Positions 47,401 through 57,143 of a stretch of 64,000 nucleotides of DNA are shown here, in pieces. Under the pieces are notes generated by a model. The model was not told the origin of the DNA. It did no database searches and saw only the letters and a list, made by a program, of their open reading frames with translations. How positions within the stretch are numbered: the first letter of the stretch is position 1; every line of letters starts with the position of its first letter. The DNA comes from Ulva prolifera (lineage: Eukaryota > Chlorophyta > Ulvophyceae > Ulvales > Ulvaceae), in contig CM041197.1 of NCBI GenBank assembly GCA_023078555.1, positions 11,195,257 to 11,259,256 on the forward strand, in the 5' to 3' direction. The translations under genes were made by a program, and so were the position numbers.

Positions 47401-48275
47401 TCCTATCTGAACGGTTGACAGCCGTCAGATTCTTTTTAGCGAATAATAATACAGCGTGCAACACAGCTATCCGCATAGTCTCGTGCTAGATGCTCATTGC
47501 TTTATGTGTGCTGTGACCTGCACTCTGCCTGTGCCGTTTTCTCGCCGGTTTGCTGCCCATGCAGCGAGCCCCGCGGTTCGTCTGCCCCTGCCACCACCAG
47601 CAGAAATCCGCTGCAGTTCATTCTTTCGGCTTGCATCATTGCAGTGAAGAAAACACACGGTCGCGATGCCCACACGTGCTCCGCTGCATGTGACAACATC
47701 ATGCACTGACCACTGCGGCTGCCTTTCGGAAAATGCACACCTCCCAAATCTCAACCTACCCATCACGGGGCTCACTGACAGTCCTCCCAGACAAGGACAA
47801 TGCACAGCGCTGTGCCGTCAGAGGATCAACTCACTGAAATGGACAAAGCTATCCGCAAATGCACATCACTCGACAGAGAAACAGCCACCAGGAAACAAGT
47901 CTTCAGCAGCCACATGTTTCTTGGTGCAAGAAGCTGTGGGACAGTGCATATGGGAAGCTGCACTGTGAGACATTTGACCCAAAAAACCACTCGCAGCTGA
48001 GGCGGCGCCAGAAACCTTGCCCTCTGGGATATGGGGCTCTTTGAATGTGACGCATGCTATGGTCCACGTGACTGGGGGCCACAACCAGAAACGTCACCGG
48101 CAACTCGCTGTGCCCGCTGGTAAGCTACAAATGAAAATCAGCATGTAATCGCTGATGCTAGGCCTCACCCCCCTTAGCGACCACAACAACGCTCCAAAAA
48201 CATCACACATCGACAAGTTGCTTGCAAACAAAGGATCTCCCGACGAACCCCGTAAACAGCGCCAAGCGCTGCAAC
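47401..48275. other. Spacer
   Basis: No convincing gene. A plus-strand stretch at 47810-47990 (SEDQLTEMDKAIRKC) looks weakly protein-like. Confidence 0.35.
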
Positions 48276-48294
48276 ATCAGTGGATCTGCAAATT

Positions 48295-49578
48295 TCAATT
48301 GGAAAAGCGAGCGACAAACGCGCAGCACTCGTCAGAATCCCGGCCATCAGGAAACAGATACACGGGCAGGCGCAGATCTTCCAGTGCAGCCAGCTTCGGG
48401 ACGGCGTCACTAATGTGACGCGCTTCGCACAAATCACACAGCAGGTGCAGCTGCGAGAGGCGTTCAAGCCCCGTGCATGCATCCCGCAGACCCTCCCCGC
48501 GGTGCAAGCTCACATGCCCCTCTCCGTGATCAACACAGAGACACTCCAGCGCCTTGAGCCCCGCCACCCCCCGGCCAAGCACCGGGCCATCAAGCCATGT
48601 GTGCTGTTCCCCCATCGCGTCCTCACTGCCGCCTTGCAGCGCGAAGTGCGTGAGCTCCGTCAGCTCTGCCAGCACGGTCGCGAGCCCGTCTGTGAAGCCG
48701 TAGAAGCCGGCGAGCGATACCCCAAACAAGCAGCTGAGGTTCAGCTTGCGCAGCTGCCTGCAGGTGCGTAACACACGCATGAGCCCGGTCCATGCACGGC
48801 GCACCGAGTTACGTGTGCATGAATCGTAGACAAAGTCACTCCCGTCCTCCGCAAGCACGACAGTGAAGGTCGTCAACGACCCAGCGCACGGCTGTATGCA
48901 GTCGACGGAGATGCGGAGCGTCGACTCGGGGCATGCGCTCCCGACCGCCACATCTTGCAGCGGTGGAAACGCACTGCCCGCTACGCATGGTGTGCCCCCA
49001 ACATCGACCAAGTCCAGGCGCTTGTTGGTGGGGAGTGCGCCGTTGAAGGCGAGGCGCCGGAGCGCCGGGAAGCGCGCCTGCGTCACCTGTGCGAGGAGCG
49101 CTCGCACCGAGACCTTTGCGACTGAAGGCGTGAAGTGGATGCTGGCCAGGGCGGGCGCGGAGAGGAGCGGTAGAAGCGCGCAAGCAACACTGGCGCGTGT
49201 GCCGTCCTTGAATCCCGACTGAATGCCGTCAGAGATGGGAGCGCGCTCTTCAATCTCCAGGGTTTGGAGGGCCGGGAGTGAGGCCGGGGAAGCCGCGAGG
49301 CGTACATACCTTTGCAGGGACAGCTGTGCGGACGCCGCGCGGCGCTTGATCACGATGTCGATGGAGAGGGTGCTGAGGGTGGGGAGGAGGGCGAGGGCGC
49401 CAGCGACCTCCGCACAACCGCCGGGGTGGGCATCAAAGGTAATGCGGAGGTCGACGAGGCGCGGCGGGGCCGCCGGCGCGAGGCACGCGGCAAAGTTGCG
49501 CAGCCACTACGGCTGGAAGCGCGGGCCGGTCAGCGCGATGGAGGTGAGGGAGGGGTGCGCGGAGGCGGCGCGCGCGCA
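48295..49578 (-). pseudogene. LRR protein gene, copy B, 3' part
   Basis: An uninterrupted frame of over 350 codons runs from about 49500 down to the stop at 48295: LPTLSTLSIDIVIKRRAASA, LPALQTLEIEERAPISDGIQ, FPALRRLAFNGALPTNKRLD, LRKLNLSCLFGVSLAGFYGF, LTELTHFALQGGSEDAMGEQ, LERLSQLHLLCDLCEARHIS. Near 49508 a TAG stands where copy A has CAG (Q-P-Q-W-L becomes Q-P-stop-W-L). The gene is cut at 49578 by the CACTA insertion. This copy keeps the frame that copy A lost near 33905, so it best shows the ancestral LRR reading. It is broken by the insertion and the nonsense codon. Confidence 0.8.
49576..49578. repeat. Target-site duplication GCA (left)
   Basis: GCA before the element is repeated at 56155-56157 after it, while the empty site in copy A (about 34448-34450) has it once. 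Confidence 0.85.
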
Positions 49579-49596
49579 CACTAGGAGAATGGTGAC
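49579..49596. repeat. CACTA element left terminal inverted repeat
   Basis: CACTAGGAGAATGGTGAC; perfect match to the right end in reverse complement. Beyond 18 bp the two ends diverge. Confidence 0.95.
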
Positions 49597-49697
49597 ATTC
49601 CGGGGCGGAACCGAAGGCGTTCCGCTGACAGAGGAACGTTCCTACGAGGCTCTTGACCTTCCGCCCGCGTGCGTATGCTTCACAAGGAACGATGGTG

Positions 49698-49787
49698 GCG
49701 GAATGTCCTATGGCTTCCTTGGTGGCCGCGGAATGTCCTATGGCTTCCTTGGTGGCTGCGGAATGTCCTATGGCTTCCTCGGCAACA
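49698..49787. repeat. Three 30-bp tandem units in the CACTA left subterminal region
   Basis: Units begin GCGGAATGTCCTATGGCTTC. Being 30 bp they stay in frame (GMSYGFLGG repeated) in an 87-residue open frame, but this may be fortuitous. Confidence 0.85.
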
Positions 49788-50000
49788 GCGCTGACATGAT
49801 TGTGTGCTCTTCCATAGCGCGAGACAGGCCAATCAGTCTCCGCAGATGAAAAGGACTGGAAATCCATTGCGTACTGAGGCGAACGCAGCTGCGCACAAAT
49901 AAAAACATTACAAACGAGCACATGGAAGAAGACAAACATCAAAGAAGCTGCGCCCATGTACGTCCAGCAGTCCGACTGCTCAGAGTTTGAGCTGGAACAA

Positions 50001-50030
50001 GTTTACAAAAGAGTTAACGGAGAAGACATA
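50001..50030 (-). mobile_element. Family-T tail inside the CACTA element
   Basis: TTTACAAAAGAGTTAACGG followed by AGAAGACAT; a short, slightly diverged copy. Confidence 0.6.
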
Positions 50031-50262
50031 CATGCATGTACACCAAAGGATATTGAAAAGGATTGAGCACTCATGCCTGCAGATCCGATGCCCACGTAAG
50101 ACGAGGACGTGCCTGACAAGTTGGTGCTACTCTCCTTTAGGTGATCAAGCATGGACCGCGTTCAGAGGAGACAAATGGCGTGCTCCTGTCGCTGAGTGGT
50201 CAGTGTGGCACCGTCCATTCCGGTCTGAATCGATGCACGTGTGCCCAGTCAGCAACATCGTG

Positions 50263-50339
50263 GAATGGTCGGTGCCTCACCGACCATTACGGCCCAGTCA
50301 GCAACGTCGTGGAATGGTCGGTGCCTCACCGACCATTAC
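50263..50339. repeat. Two hairpin units (AATGGTCGGTG / CACCGACCATT)
   Basis: Two 49-bp-spaced copies of an 11-bp perfect inverted repeat with CCT loop, each preceded by CCCAGTCAGCAAC.TCGTGG. They resemble the larger hairpin array at 54468-54896. Confidence 0.85.
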
Positions 50340-50762
50340 GGGGTCGAGTCATGCATGCGCTAGTCACCACTGCAGTGTCGATGGATAGCCCACGAGCATT
50401 GCATCTCGCCATCAACGATCTCTGGAGCGAGTATAGTATCAACGGAGCATCTTCCCACAGCAATGTAAGCCAATTCATATGAGCTATTATAAGCGTCCGG
50501 TGTCTCTCGTCGGCGTCGATATCGTCTCATGATAATGCATTTCTAGTTTATTTGTATCGACTCTCTTTGTATTTCTCTGGTACTGTCCTGACGTGCAGGG
50601 AGGCTAGCTGAAGGTTGACAGCATGTGGCACGAATAATGCTTGCGATTCATTTGTATAGCGTGGCATAACATGTCTGGCGTGGGTGGTGAGGGCGCTGCA
50701 GCTGTGGCCTGTCTTTAAGGCGATGGTCAGCCTGATCCTGGCGTGGCAGCACCCAGACATGA

Positions 50763-52379
50763 AGGGGGCAGAGGGCATAACAACACAGAAACACCAAGTG
50801 CCACTGTGATTCGGCAACGATGGTCTACATCACTGTCACTCCCACTGCACCGCGTGCGGGGGCAGAGGGGGTAGCAGCACAGAACCATCAAGTGCCGGTG
50901 AGCTGCGGCAGCGATGGGCAGCATCACTATCACCCCCACTGCACCGCGTGCGGGGGCAGAGGGGGTAGCAGCACAGAACCATCAAGTGCCGGTGAGCTGC
51001 GGCAGCGATGGGCAGCATCACTGTCACCCCCACTTCACCGCGTGCGGGGGCAGAGGGGGTAGCAGCACAGAACCATCAAGTGCCGGTGAGCTGCGGCAGC
51101 GATGGGCAGCATCACTGTCACCCCCACTTCACCGCGTGCGGGGGCAGAGGGGGTAGCAGCACAGAACCATCAAGTGCCGGTGAGCTGCGGCAGCGATGGG
51201 CAGCATCACTGTCACCCCCACTTCACCGCGTGCGGGGGCAGAGGGGGTAGCAGCACAGAACCATCAAGTGCCGGTGAGCTGCGGCAGCGATGGGCAGCAT
51301 CACTGTCACCCCCACTTCACCGCGTGCGGGGGCAGAGGGGGTAGCAGCACAGAACCATCAAGTGCCGGTGAGCTGCGGCAGCGATGGGCAGCATCACTGT
51401 CACCCCCACTTCACCGCGTGCGGGGGCAGAGGGGGTAGCAGCACAGAACCATCAAGTGCCGGTGAGCTGCGGCAGCGATGGGCAGCATCACTGTCACCCC
51501 CACTTCACCGCGTGCGGGGGCAGAGGGGGTAGCAGCACAGAACCATCAAGTGCCGGTGAGCTGCGGCAGCGATGGGCAGCATCACTGTCACCCCAACTTC
51601 ACCGTGTGCGGGGGCAGAGGGGGTAACAGCACAGACAAACCAGGTGCCATTGTGCTGCGGCAACGATGGGCAGCACCACTGTCAACCCCGCTACACTGCG
51701 TGGGGGGGCAGAGGGGGTAACAGCACAGAAACACCAGGTGCCACTGTGCTGCGGCAACGATGGGCAGCACCACTGTCAACCACGCTGCACTGCGTGGGGG
51801 GGCAGAGGGGGTAACAGCACAGAAGGACCAGGTGCCACTGTGCTGCGGCAACGATGGGCAGCATCACTATCAACCCCGCTGCACTGCGTGGGAGGGCAGA
51901 GGCGGTAATTATAACAGCACAGAAACACCAGGCGCCACTGTGCTGCGGCAACGATGGGCAGCACCACTGTCAACCCCGCTACACTGCGTGGGGGGGCAGA
52001 GGGGGTAACAGCACAGAAACACCAGGTGCCACTGTGCTGCGGCAACGATGGGCAGCACCACTGTCAACCCCGCTGCACTGCGTGGGGGGGCAGAGGGGGT
52101 AACAGCACAGAAGGACCAGGTGCCACTGTGCTGCGGCAACGATGGGCAGCATCACTATCAACCCCGCTGCACTGCGTGGGAGGGCAGAGGGGGTAACAGC
52201 ACAGAAGGACCAGGTGCCACTGTGCTGCGGCAACGATGGGCAGCATCACTATGAACCCCGCTGCACTGCGTGGGAGGGCGGAGGGTATAACAGCACATGA
52301 ACACCAAGTGCCACTGTGCTGCGGCAGCGATGGGCAGCACCACTGTCAACCACGCTGCACTGCGTGGGGGGGCAGAGGA
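50763..52379. repeat. 94-bp minisatellite, about 17 units in two subfamilies
   Basis: Unit of 94 bp with landmarks CGATGGGCAGCA, ACTGTCA, GGGGGCAGAGGGGGTA, CAGCACAGAA and GTGCCxxTG. The left half (to about 51625) has the CACCCCCACTTCACCGCGTG / CAAGTGCCGGTGAGCTGCGG form and is almost identical from unit to unit. The right half has the CAACCCCGCTGCACTGCGTG / CAGGTGCCACTGTGCTGCGG form and alternates between two sub-variants (AAACACC and AAGGACC). The 94-bp length shifts frame each unit, so it is not coding. Confidence 0.95.
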
Positions 52380-54382
52380 CGCACTTTTGCCGACATCCCA
52401 ATACATTGCCGAGCCATTGCTGCTGTAGCATGCTGCGTCACAGCCATACTATGCGCCTCTGCCATCTGAGAGGGGGGATGCCACGCGACACATGGTGCCC
52501 ACCCGCACAAACACGCATGCACACCCACATTGGTACAACGTTCAACGGTACGTACTGCAGCAGCGGTGCATATACTACATTTTTGCCCGACTTGTCTTGC
52601 ATCGGAACCACTAAAACGATTTTATTACTTTACACGTGCACGTACATATGTATGGCTCATACTGCCGTTGTGTCTCTGCTTTCGGTGTCGCCAATCATCC
52701 GGGGTTCATGCTAGCGCCAGGAGGCACCATGAGATCTGTGTAATGGTGGCCTGGGGCTGTTTGGGTTGCGTGCATGGCTGGGTCCACTAACGCCACACTC
52801 ACCGCGATGCTGTTTTTGCATGCATGCGTGCATGCGATGTGTGGCGGTAACGCTCGCCATTCCAGGCGCGATCTCCATATGTGAGCTGTTAAAACCTAAA
52901 CATTGCATCAGTGAGCATAAATGTATTATCAATTCGTTGTGCTGTCTCAATGCGTTGGAGTGCAAGCCATGACATCCGTACTGCGTGTGCGGGCGCACCG
53001 ACATGATCATTGCGGCGTATCTGGTTGAACAGAGCGCCTGAAGTCTTCTACAATCTCTGTCTGTGGGTATTATTGTATAATGTGGTTTGAATCGTAGGCG
53101 GGTCTTTCACTCCCGGGTGGCGTCTAATTGTTAGCAAGCAGCAGCCGCAGGCGTCATCGCCGCTGCTCAACTTCCGACATGCTCAATTGAAGTATGCTGC
53201 AAGGTGTGACGTTTGTTTATGTCTGACGGCGCTGTCGTGGACATCACTTCCTTGCGAAGGCGCCGAAGACGCAGCTGATGTGCCGATATCGATGGTCGAG
53301 GCGCACACATTGTTCTGTTCGAGATGGCACCTGCCACCAGTTTAGAACTACTTCGTATATCATATATGCTGTAGCTGTATGCTGTAGCTTTGGATATGTT
53401 GTAGCTTCGGATGTGCGATGGCGCCCCATCGCATGAACCACGTTCACCTTGCTTGCAGAGCAGCTGCTTGAGGTGATTGCCGTCCGACTCCGTGTCTCAA
53501 ACAAACTGACATTCTTAGAGTACGCGTAAGCAGTAATGTTACTTGGAGCCTATCTACGCTTGCTTCTCTGCTGCTCGATCGAGATCATTGTGGTGCGCCT
53601 GACATTTGCGTGCACCATCGGTTGTTGACCAGGTGTGTTTTCGCAGGTCACGGGTATCAGCATCTTCCGGTATACCTACGTAGCCTACCTGAGAAACACA
53701 CACTCACGTGGAAGTTATTTCGAGCCGGCCATGGGATCGTGACATCAAGCAAAACCGCATGGCATGGAGGTGGTGCGATCCTATACCAAGTGCTTCCATT
53801 GTGGAGAGCAAACATATGGAGTATGTTCTAGATTGACTATGGTTGGACAGTACCAAACACTCTCGCGCGACTTGCATAAATCTCGGCGAACAAAGTTTAC
53901 ATGCACTGCTGCCATCGACAGTGACTTCGTGGCAACAAGCAGGCGCCCAAACATCGCATTTGTGTGTGCACACGTGCGTCCAAGTTTGACCTCGTTAGTA
54001 CCCGCAGGGCGTCTATAAGCATGCATGGGATCAAAACTGTAAGACAAGGCAGCCAAAGGATTAAGAGGACCGGAATATGTCGACATCAGTGAGGGCTTAG
54101 AGAATTATCCGGCGCGTTCCTTGTTTGAGTGCGTTGTGTTGGGGTTGCAATCCTTCGAGTGTATACATGTATCATTTAGCTGCGTACGTGGTGCCTCCAC
54201 GTGGTGTCCTGTCTCGCCTTGATAGCTGATGCACATTGCATTTCCCAAGAGGCACGCGGAATACATCTGCACCATCGTAAGTTCGTTTAGTGTTCTTCTG
54301 CATGCCTGCAAGAGCGGGCAGTCCCGCACCGTTCGGTTTCAAGAGTCCGCGAGAGCGGATGGTGGAGCACCGTCCATTCGTA
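52380..54382. other. Interior CACTA sequence without recognised gene
   Basis: No transposase motif or long frame was seen on either strand. AT-rich TGTAGCT repeats lie near 53345-53400. Confidence 0.45.
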
Positions 54383-54420
54383 GTTACAAAAGAGTGAACG
54401 AGAGAAGAACAACACTGAAA
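54383..54420 (-). mobile_element. Family-T tail inside the CACTA element
   Basis: Begins TTACAAAAGAGTGAACGAG and ends AACACTGAAA, immediately before the hairpin array. Confidence 0.6.
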
Positions 54421-54467
54421 TTCTTAGTCGCCACGCCGCGCATGGTTCGTCACATGCATGACTACTG

Positions 54468-54896
54468 GAATGGTTGGTGCCCCACCAACCATTCCGGGGA
54501 GCCTGGATCATGACATATGTCATGCATATGCATGACTGCCCGAATGGTTGGTGGCCCACCAACCATTCTGGGGAGCCTGCATCGTGACATGCATGACTGC
54601 CCGAATGGTTGGTGGCCCACCAACCATTCCGGAGAGCCTGGATCATGACATATGTCATGCATATGCATGACTGCCCGAATGGTTGGTGGCCCACCAACCA
54701 TTCTTGTGCGCCGCGCCGTGCATGGATGCTTACATGCATGACTTCCCGAATGGTTGGTGGCCCACCAACCATTCTGGGGAGCCTGCATCGTGACATGCAT
54801 GACTGCCCGAATGGTTGGTGGCCCACCAACCATTCCGGGGAGCCTGGATCATGACATGCATGACTGCCCGAATGGGTGGTGGCCCACCAACCATTC
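54468..54896. repeat. Array of seven hairpin units
   Basis: A 27-28-bp inverted repeat (GAATGGTTGGTGG and its complement around one base) occurs at 54468, 54542, 54603, 54678, 54748, 54809 and 54870, spaced 61-77 bp. Spacers carry GCATGACTGCCC and GGGGAGCCTG or TGCGCCGCGCC. Five of the seven hairpins are perfect in the 13-bp arms; the first has a variant loop and the last one G-T change. Confidence 0.92.
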
Positions 54897-54944
54897 TCAT
54901 GCGCCGCGCCCCACATTCCCTGACAGACCCATCTGATGTAGACG

Positions 54945-55265
54945 TTGTGCTACTGCAAAACAAACACATTGGGCAACAACGTACCAGTGCGCGTGAACGA
55001 GCGCAAGCCACTGACACATCACCTATCCATGCAGTTGTCCAGAATCGGAGCGAGGACTGCTTACGGCGAGGGCACGATGAAGCCGGCCGCGCAGTGGGCA
55101 CAAGAAGACGGACTGTATGTGGCTGACTACGAGTACTTCAAGAAATTCATCCTTGGCGCACTAAAAACGGAGGGGACATCGGAATCTCCGTTGCATCCCA
55201 CCCATAAGAGGAGCCAGAAGGTTGGCCTCGCGTTGCAGATTACCCGGAAGAAGTTTGTCGATTAG
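54945..55265 (+). CDS. ORF within the CACTA element
   Basis: 106 codons. The better half reads MQLSRIGARTAYGEGTMKPA, AQWAQEDGLYVADYEYFKKF, ILGALKTEG and ends KKFVD-stop. It is protein-like in composition and could be a captured host exon or an element-encoded peptide. It matches no transposase motif I know. The start codon is uncertain. Confidence 0.35.
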   Translation: MCYCKTNTLGNNVPVRVNERKPLTHHLSMQLSRIGARTAYGEGTMKPAAQWAQEDGLYVADYEYFKKFILGALKTEGTSESPLHPTHKRSQKVGLALQITRKKFVD

Positions 55266-55635
55266 TTGTATACCAACGTGGGCTCGGAAAGAAACTGTAC
55301 ACATGCGGTGATCGTGATTAAATGTATGAGTGGAGTATATGACATGTTAGAGGTGGCACTACATGTGATCGTAGTATCATCGTTCCTTATGGACATGATG
55401 AGGGCACCCAAGGTGACGAGATATCAATGCAAGCAATGTCTATGATATGCCTATACAAGCCATGACCACCCCTGCCTACGAACTCGTGTGAACACATCAA
55501 TAAATCTGTCTTGTTCCGCAATCACGGTGTACAGTTGATGACATGCTGCTTGTATATGCACTCGAAACTGCCTTTCCCGCAGGACCGTATGTCCTGTGCA
55601 CTAATCGCGATTCTCTGTCGAAAACGTGGTGCACA

Positions 55636-55698
55636 TGTTACAATAGAGTGAATGGGAGAGAACAAACATTGAGACCGAGTTGCATCCGAATCAACGGC
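55636..55698 (-). mobile_element. Family-T tail inside the CACTA element, longer copy
   Basis: TTACAATAGAGTGAATGGGA continuing through ACAAACATTGAGACCGAG to CCGAATCAACGGC. Imperfect direct repeats (ACGTGGTGCACATGT before, ACGTGGCACGCATGT after) may be a decayed target duplication. Confidence 0.6.
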
Positions 55699-56154
55699 AA
55701 CCTACACGTGGCACGCATGTAAAGAAGGCCTTGATGACCTCACCACTTACGTAATCTGTCTCCAGCGCATCCGGGCAGAGAGTAACCTCTCACGAACCAT
55801 CCTGTTCTTCCAGGCTTCCGGGAGGCTTCCGCAAGGCTCTGCCGGAACGTTATCGGATCCGTAACCATTCCGAAATTTTAATCATTCTTCCTCGAACAGT
55901 CCTCTGGAAGCATTGCGGATCCTTCGCACGTTCCGGCATCACTCCGGAAACGTTCCGGCGGAACCCCCACGTGGAGTGCCCGTTGAAACACCCCGTCCGG
56001 AACGCTCGCGGAACTTCCGTCCACAATCCGGGCTGCCTTCCGGGCGCTCCGCCAACGGTCCTTTCGCCGTTCCGGGGGCTCCGCCACGCATCCGCCCCTC
56101 TTCCGCGAGCCGTCCTCGCACGTTCCTCACCACCACGTCACCATTCTCCTAGTG

Positions 56155-56678
56155 GCAGAGGGCGCCGGTGGCGGAAGCGTACAGATGTGCCTCCACATCG
56201 GGGTCGTCATCCTCGTCAGCACACGGCGAGTCCCTCGAATCCGCCACCGGAACGAGCTCAAGCGTGGTGAGGCCCGGGGCGGGCATGCTCACGGCGGGCA
56301 GATGCATGAGCACCTGGGCTTGCTCGGCATCTATGTTCAGGGTCCCGCCATTGGCGGCTGCGGCGATGACGGCGGTGTGGAGCGGCGGCGGTAGGAGTGT
56401 GAATGCAAACGCCATGGACCGGCTGGCGAGGTAGGCCAGGAGGATGCGGGGAGGCGGGGGAGGGCGGCCAGCATGACAGCTGCGCGGAGGATATCATCCC
56501 AGTCGGTCACCAAAGCCATGCCCGCGCGGGATTCTACCCATGCGGCGTTACCCTGGTCGCCAAGCGCGTCTGCAACCTGCACGAGTTGCAGCCACTTTGA
56601 GGGGCATGAGAACTTATCACAGAGGAGGTGCATCGAGTGTGTTGTGTCCCGGTCTGTGTCTGGATCCGTAGCGGGCAT
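56155..56678 (-). pseudogene. LRR protein gene, copy B, 5' part
   Basis: From the ATG at 56678 (MPATDPDTDRDTT) through WLQLVQVADALGDQGNAAW, AMAFAFTLLPPPLHTAVIAA, GGTLNIDAEQAQVLMHLPAV and the acidic DEDDDPDVEAHLY loop, in one frame, to the CACTA right end. The 29-codon segment between MPATDPD and ALGDQ is absent from copy A. This side lacks the frameshift that breaks copy A near 34590. Confidence 0.75.
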
Positions 56679-56812
56679 GGCTGTTGGTATTGGCAGGAAC
56701 AGCCGGGAGGGGCTAGTGCAAGAGTGCGAATGCTGTCTCCAGCAGCTGTGAGTCATACTGTGCAAGACATTCTGAAACATTCCAAAGTCTGGCAGATTGA
56801 TCATCAGGCTAA

Positions 56813-57124
56813 TTAGCCCGGCAACTGCTGCTTGGAAAAACAACCTGCGCTGCACAGCCAGGCGAACACGTCACGGCTCAACTCCGCAACCTGGTTCTGT
56901 CGACACAGCTCAACAGTCTGTACACGTGCCACACAAATTAAATTTCGCAGGTGCGCATGTTGCAACGGAAGGGCCATGAATGCTTGTGCTGTTATTCTGG
57001 TGCTGCTCAGCTGGACTGCATCGCGCATTAGGCCCGCCATGTATTGCAGCACCACACCTATGGACGAGTTGCAACGCTTCTCATAGACAAGCATGGGCAT
57101 CAGCGCATTTATGTCGTACAGCAT
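56813..57124 (-). pseudogene. Duplicate of the short exon upstream of LRR copy A
   Basis: MLYDINALMPMLVYEKRCNS, YMAGLMRDAVQLSSTRITAQ, AFMALPLQHAHLRNLICVAR and QTVELCRQNQVAELSRDVFA in one frame. It corresponds to 35100-35340. The partner first exon (35387-35754) is missing, so the duplicated unit lost its 5' half. Confidence 0.5.
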
Positions 57125-57143
57125 GGCACGCGGCTGTCGTGGC

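Larger units (their letters stand above)
49579..56154. mobile_element. CACTA (En/Spm) DNA transposon, non-autonomous, 6,576 bp
   Basis: Both ends carry the 18-bp perfect terminal inverted repeat CACTAGGAGAATGGTGAC (49579-49596 and 56137-56154). They begin with the diagnostic CACTA and are flanked by a 3-bp GCA target duplication, all hallmarks of the CACTA superfamily. The flanks join exactly into the uninterrupted LRR sequence seen in copy A. Subterminal regions (49596-49680 and 55780-56130) are rich in short GTTCCGG / CCGGAAC / GGAACG words, as in the transposase-binding regions of En/Spm. No transposase-like protein is visible inside. The interior holds 30-bp repeats, hairpin units, a 94-bp minisatellite, three family-T tails and an ORF. 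Identical ends and an exact target duplication mean the insertion is fairly young. Confidence 0.92.
48276..57143. repeat. Segmental duplication, copy B (interrupted by the CACTA element)
   Basis: Same block as 33146-35355, in two parts: 48276-49578 and 56155-57143. Relative to copy A it has an in-frame extra 87 bp (about 56568-56654, 29 codons) and a few small deletions. Confidence 0.85.

Noticed and set aside
49579-49850. Coding gene at the CACTA left end (open frame with GMSYGFLGG repeats)
   Set aside because: The frame is produced by three 30-bp repeats within subterminal DNA; there is no splice or start context.
50820-52260. Repeated 80-residue open frames across the 94-bp minisatellite
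   Set aside because: The same peptide recurs in a different frame every 94 bp because 94 is not a multiple of three. This is an effect of the repeat, not a gene.
54287-54916. A 209-residue minus-strand frame through the hairpin array
   Set aside because: It is made of the hairpin repeats read in varying frames (MVGGPPTIR, GWWATNHSG) and has no independent support.
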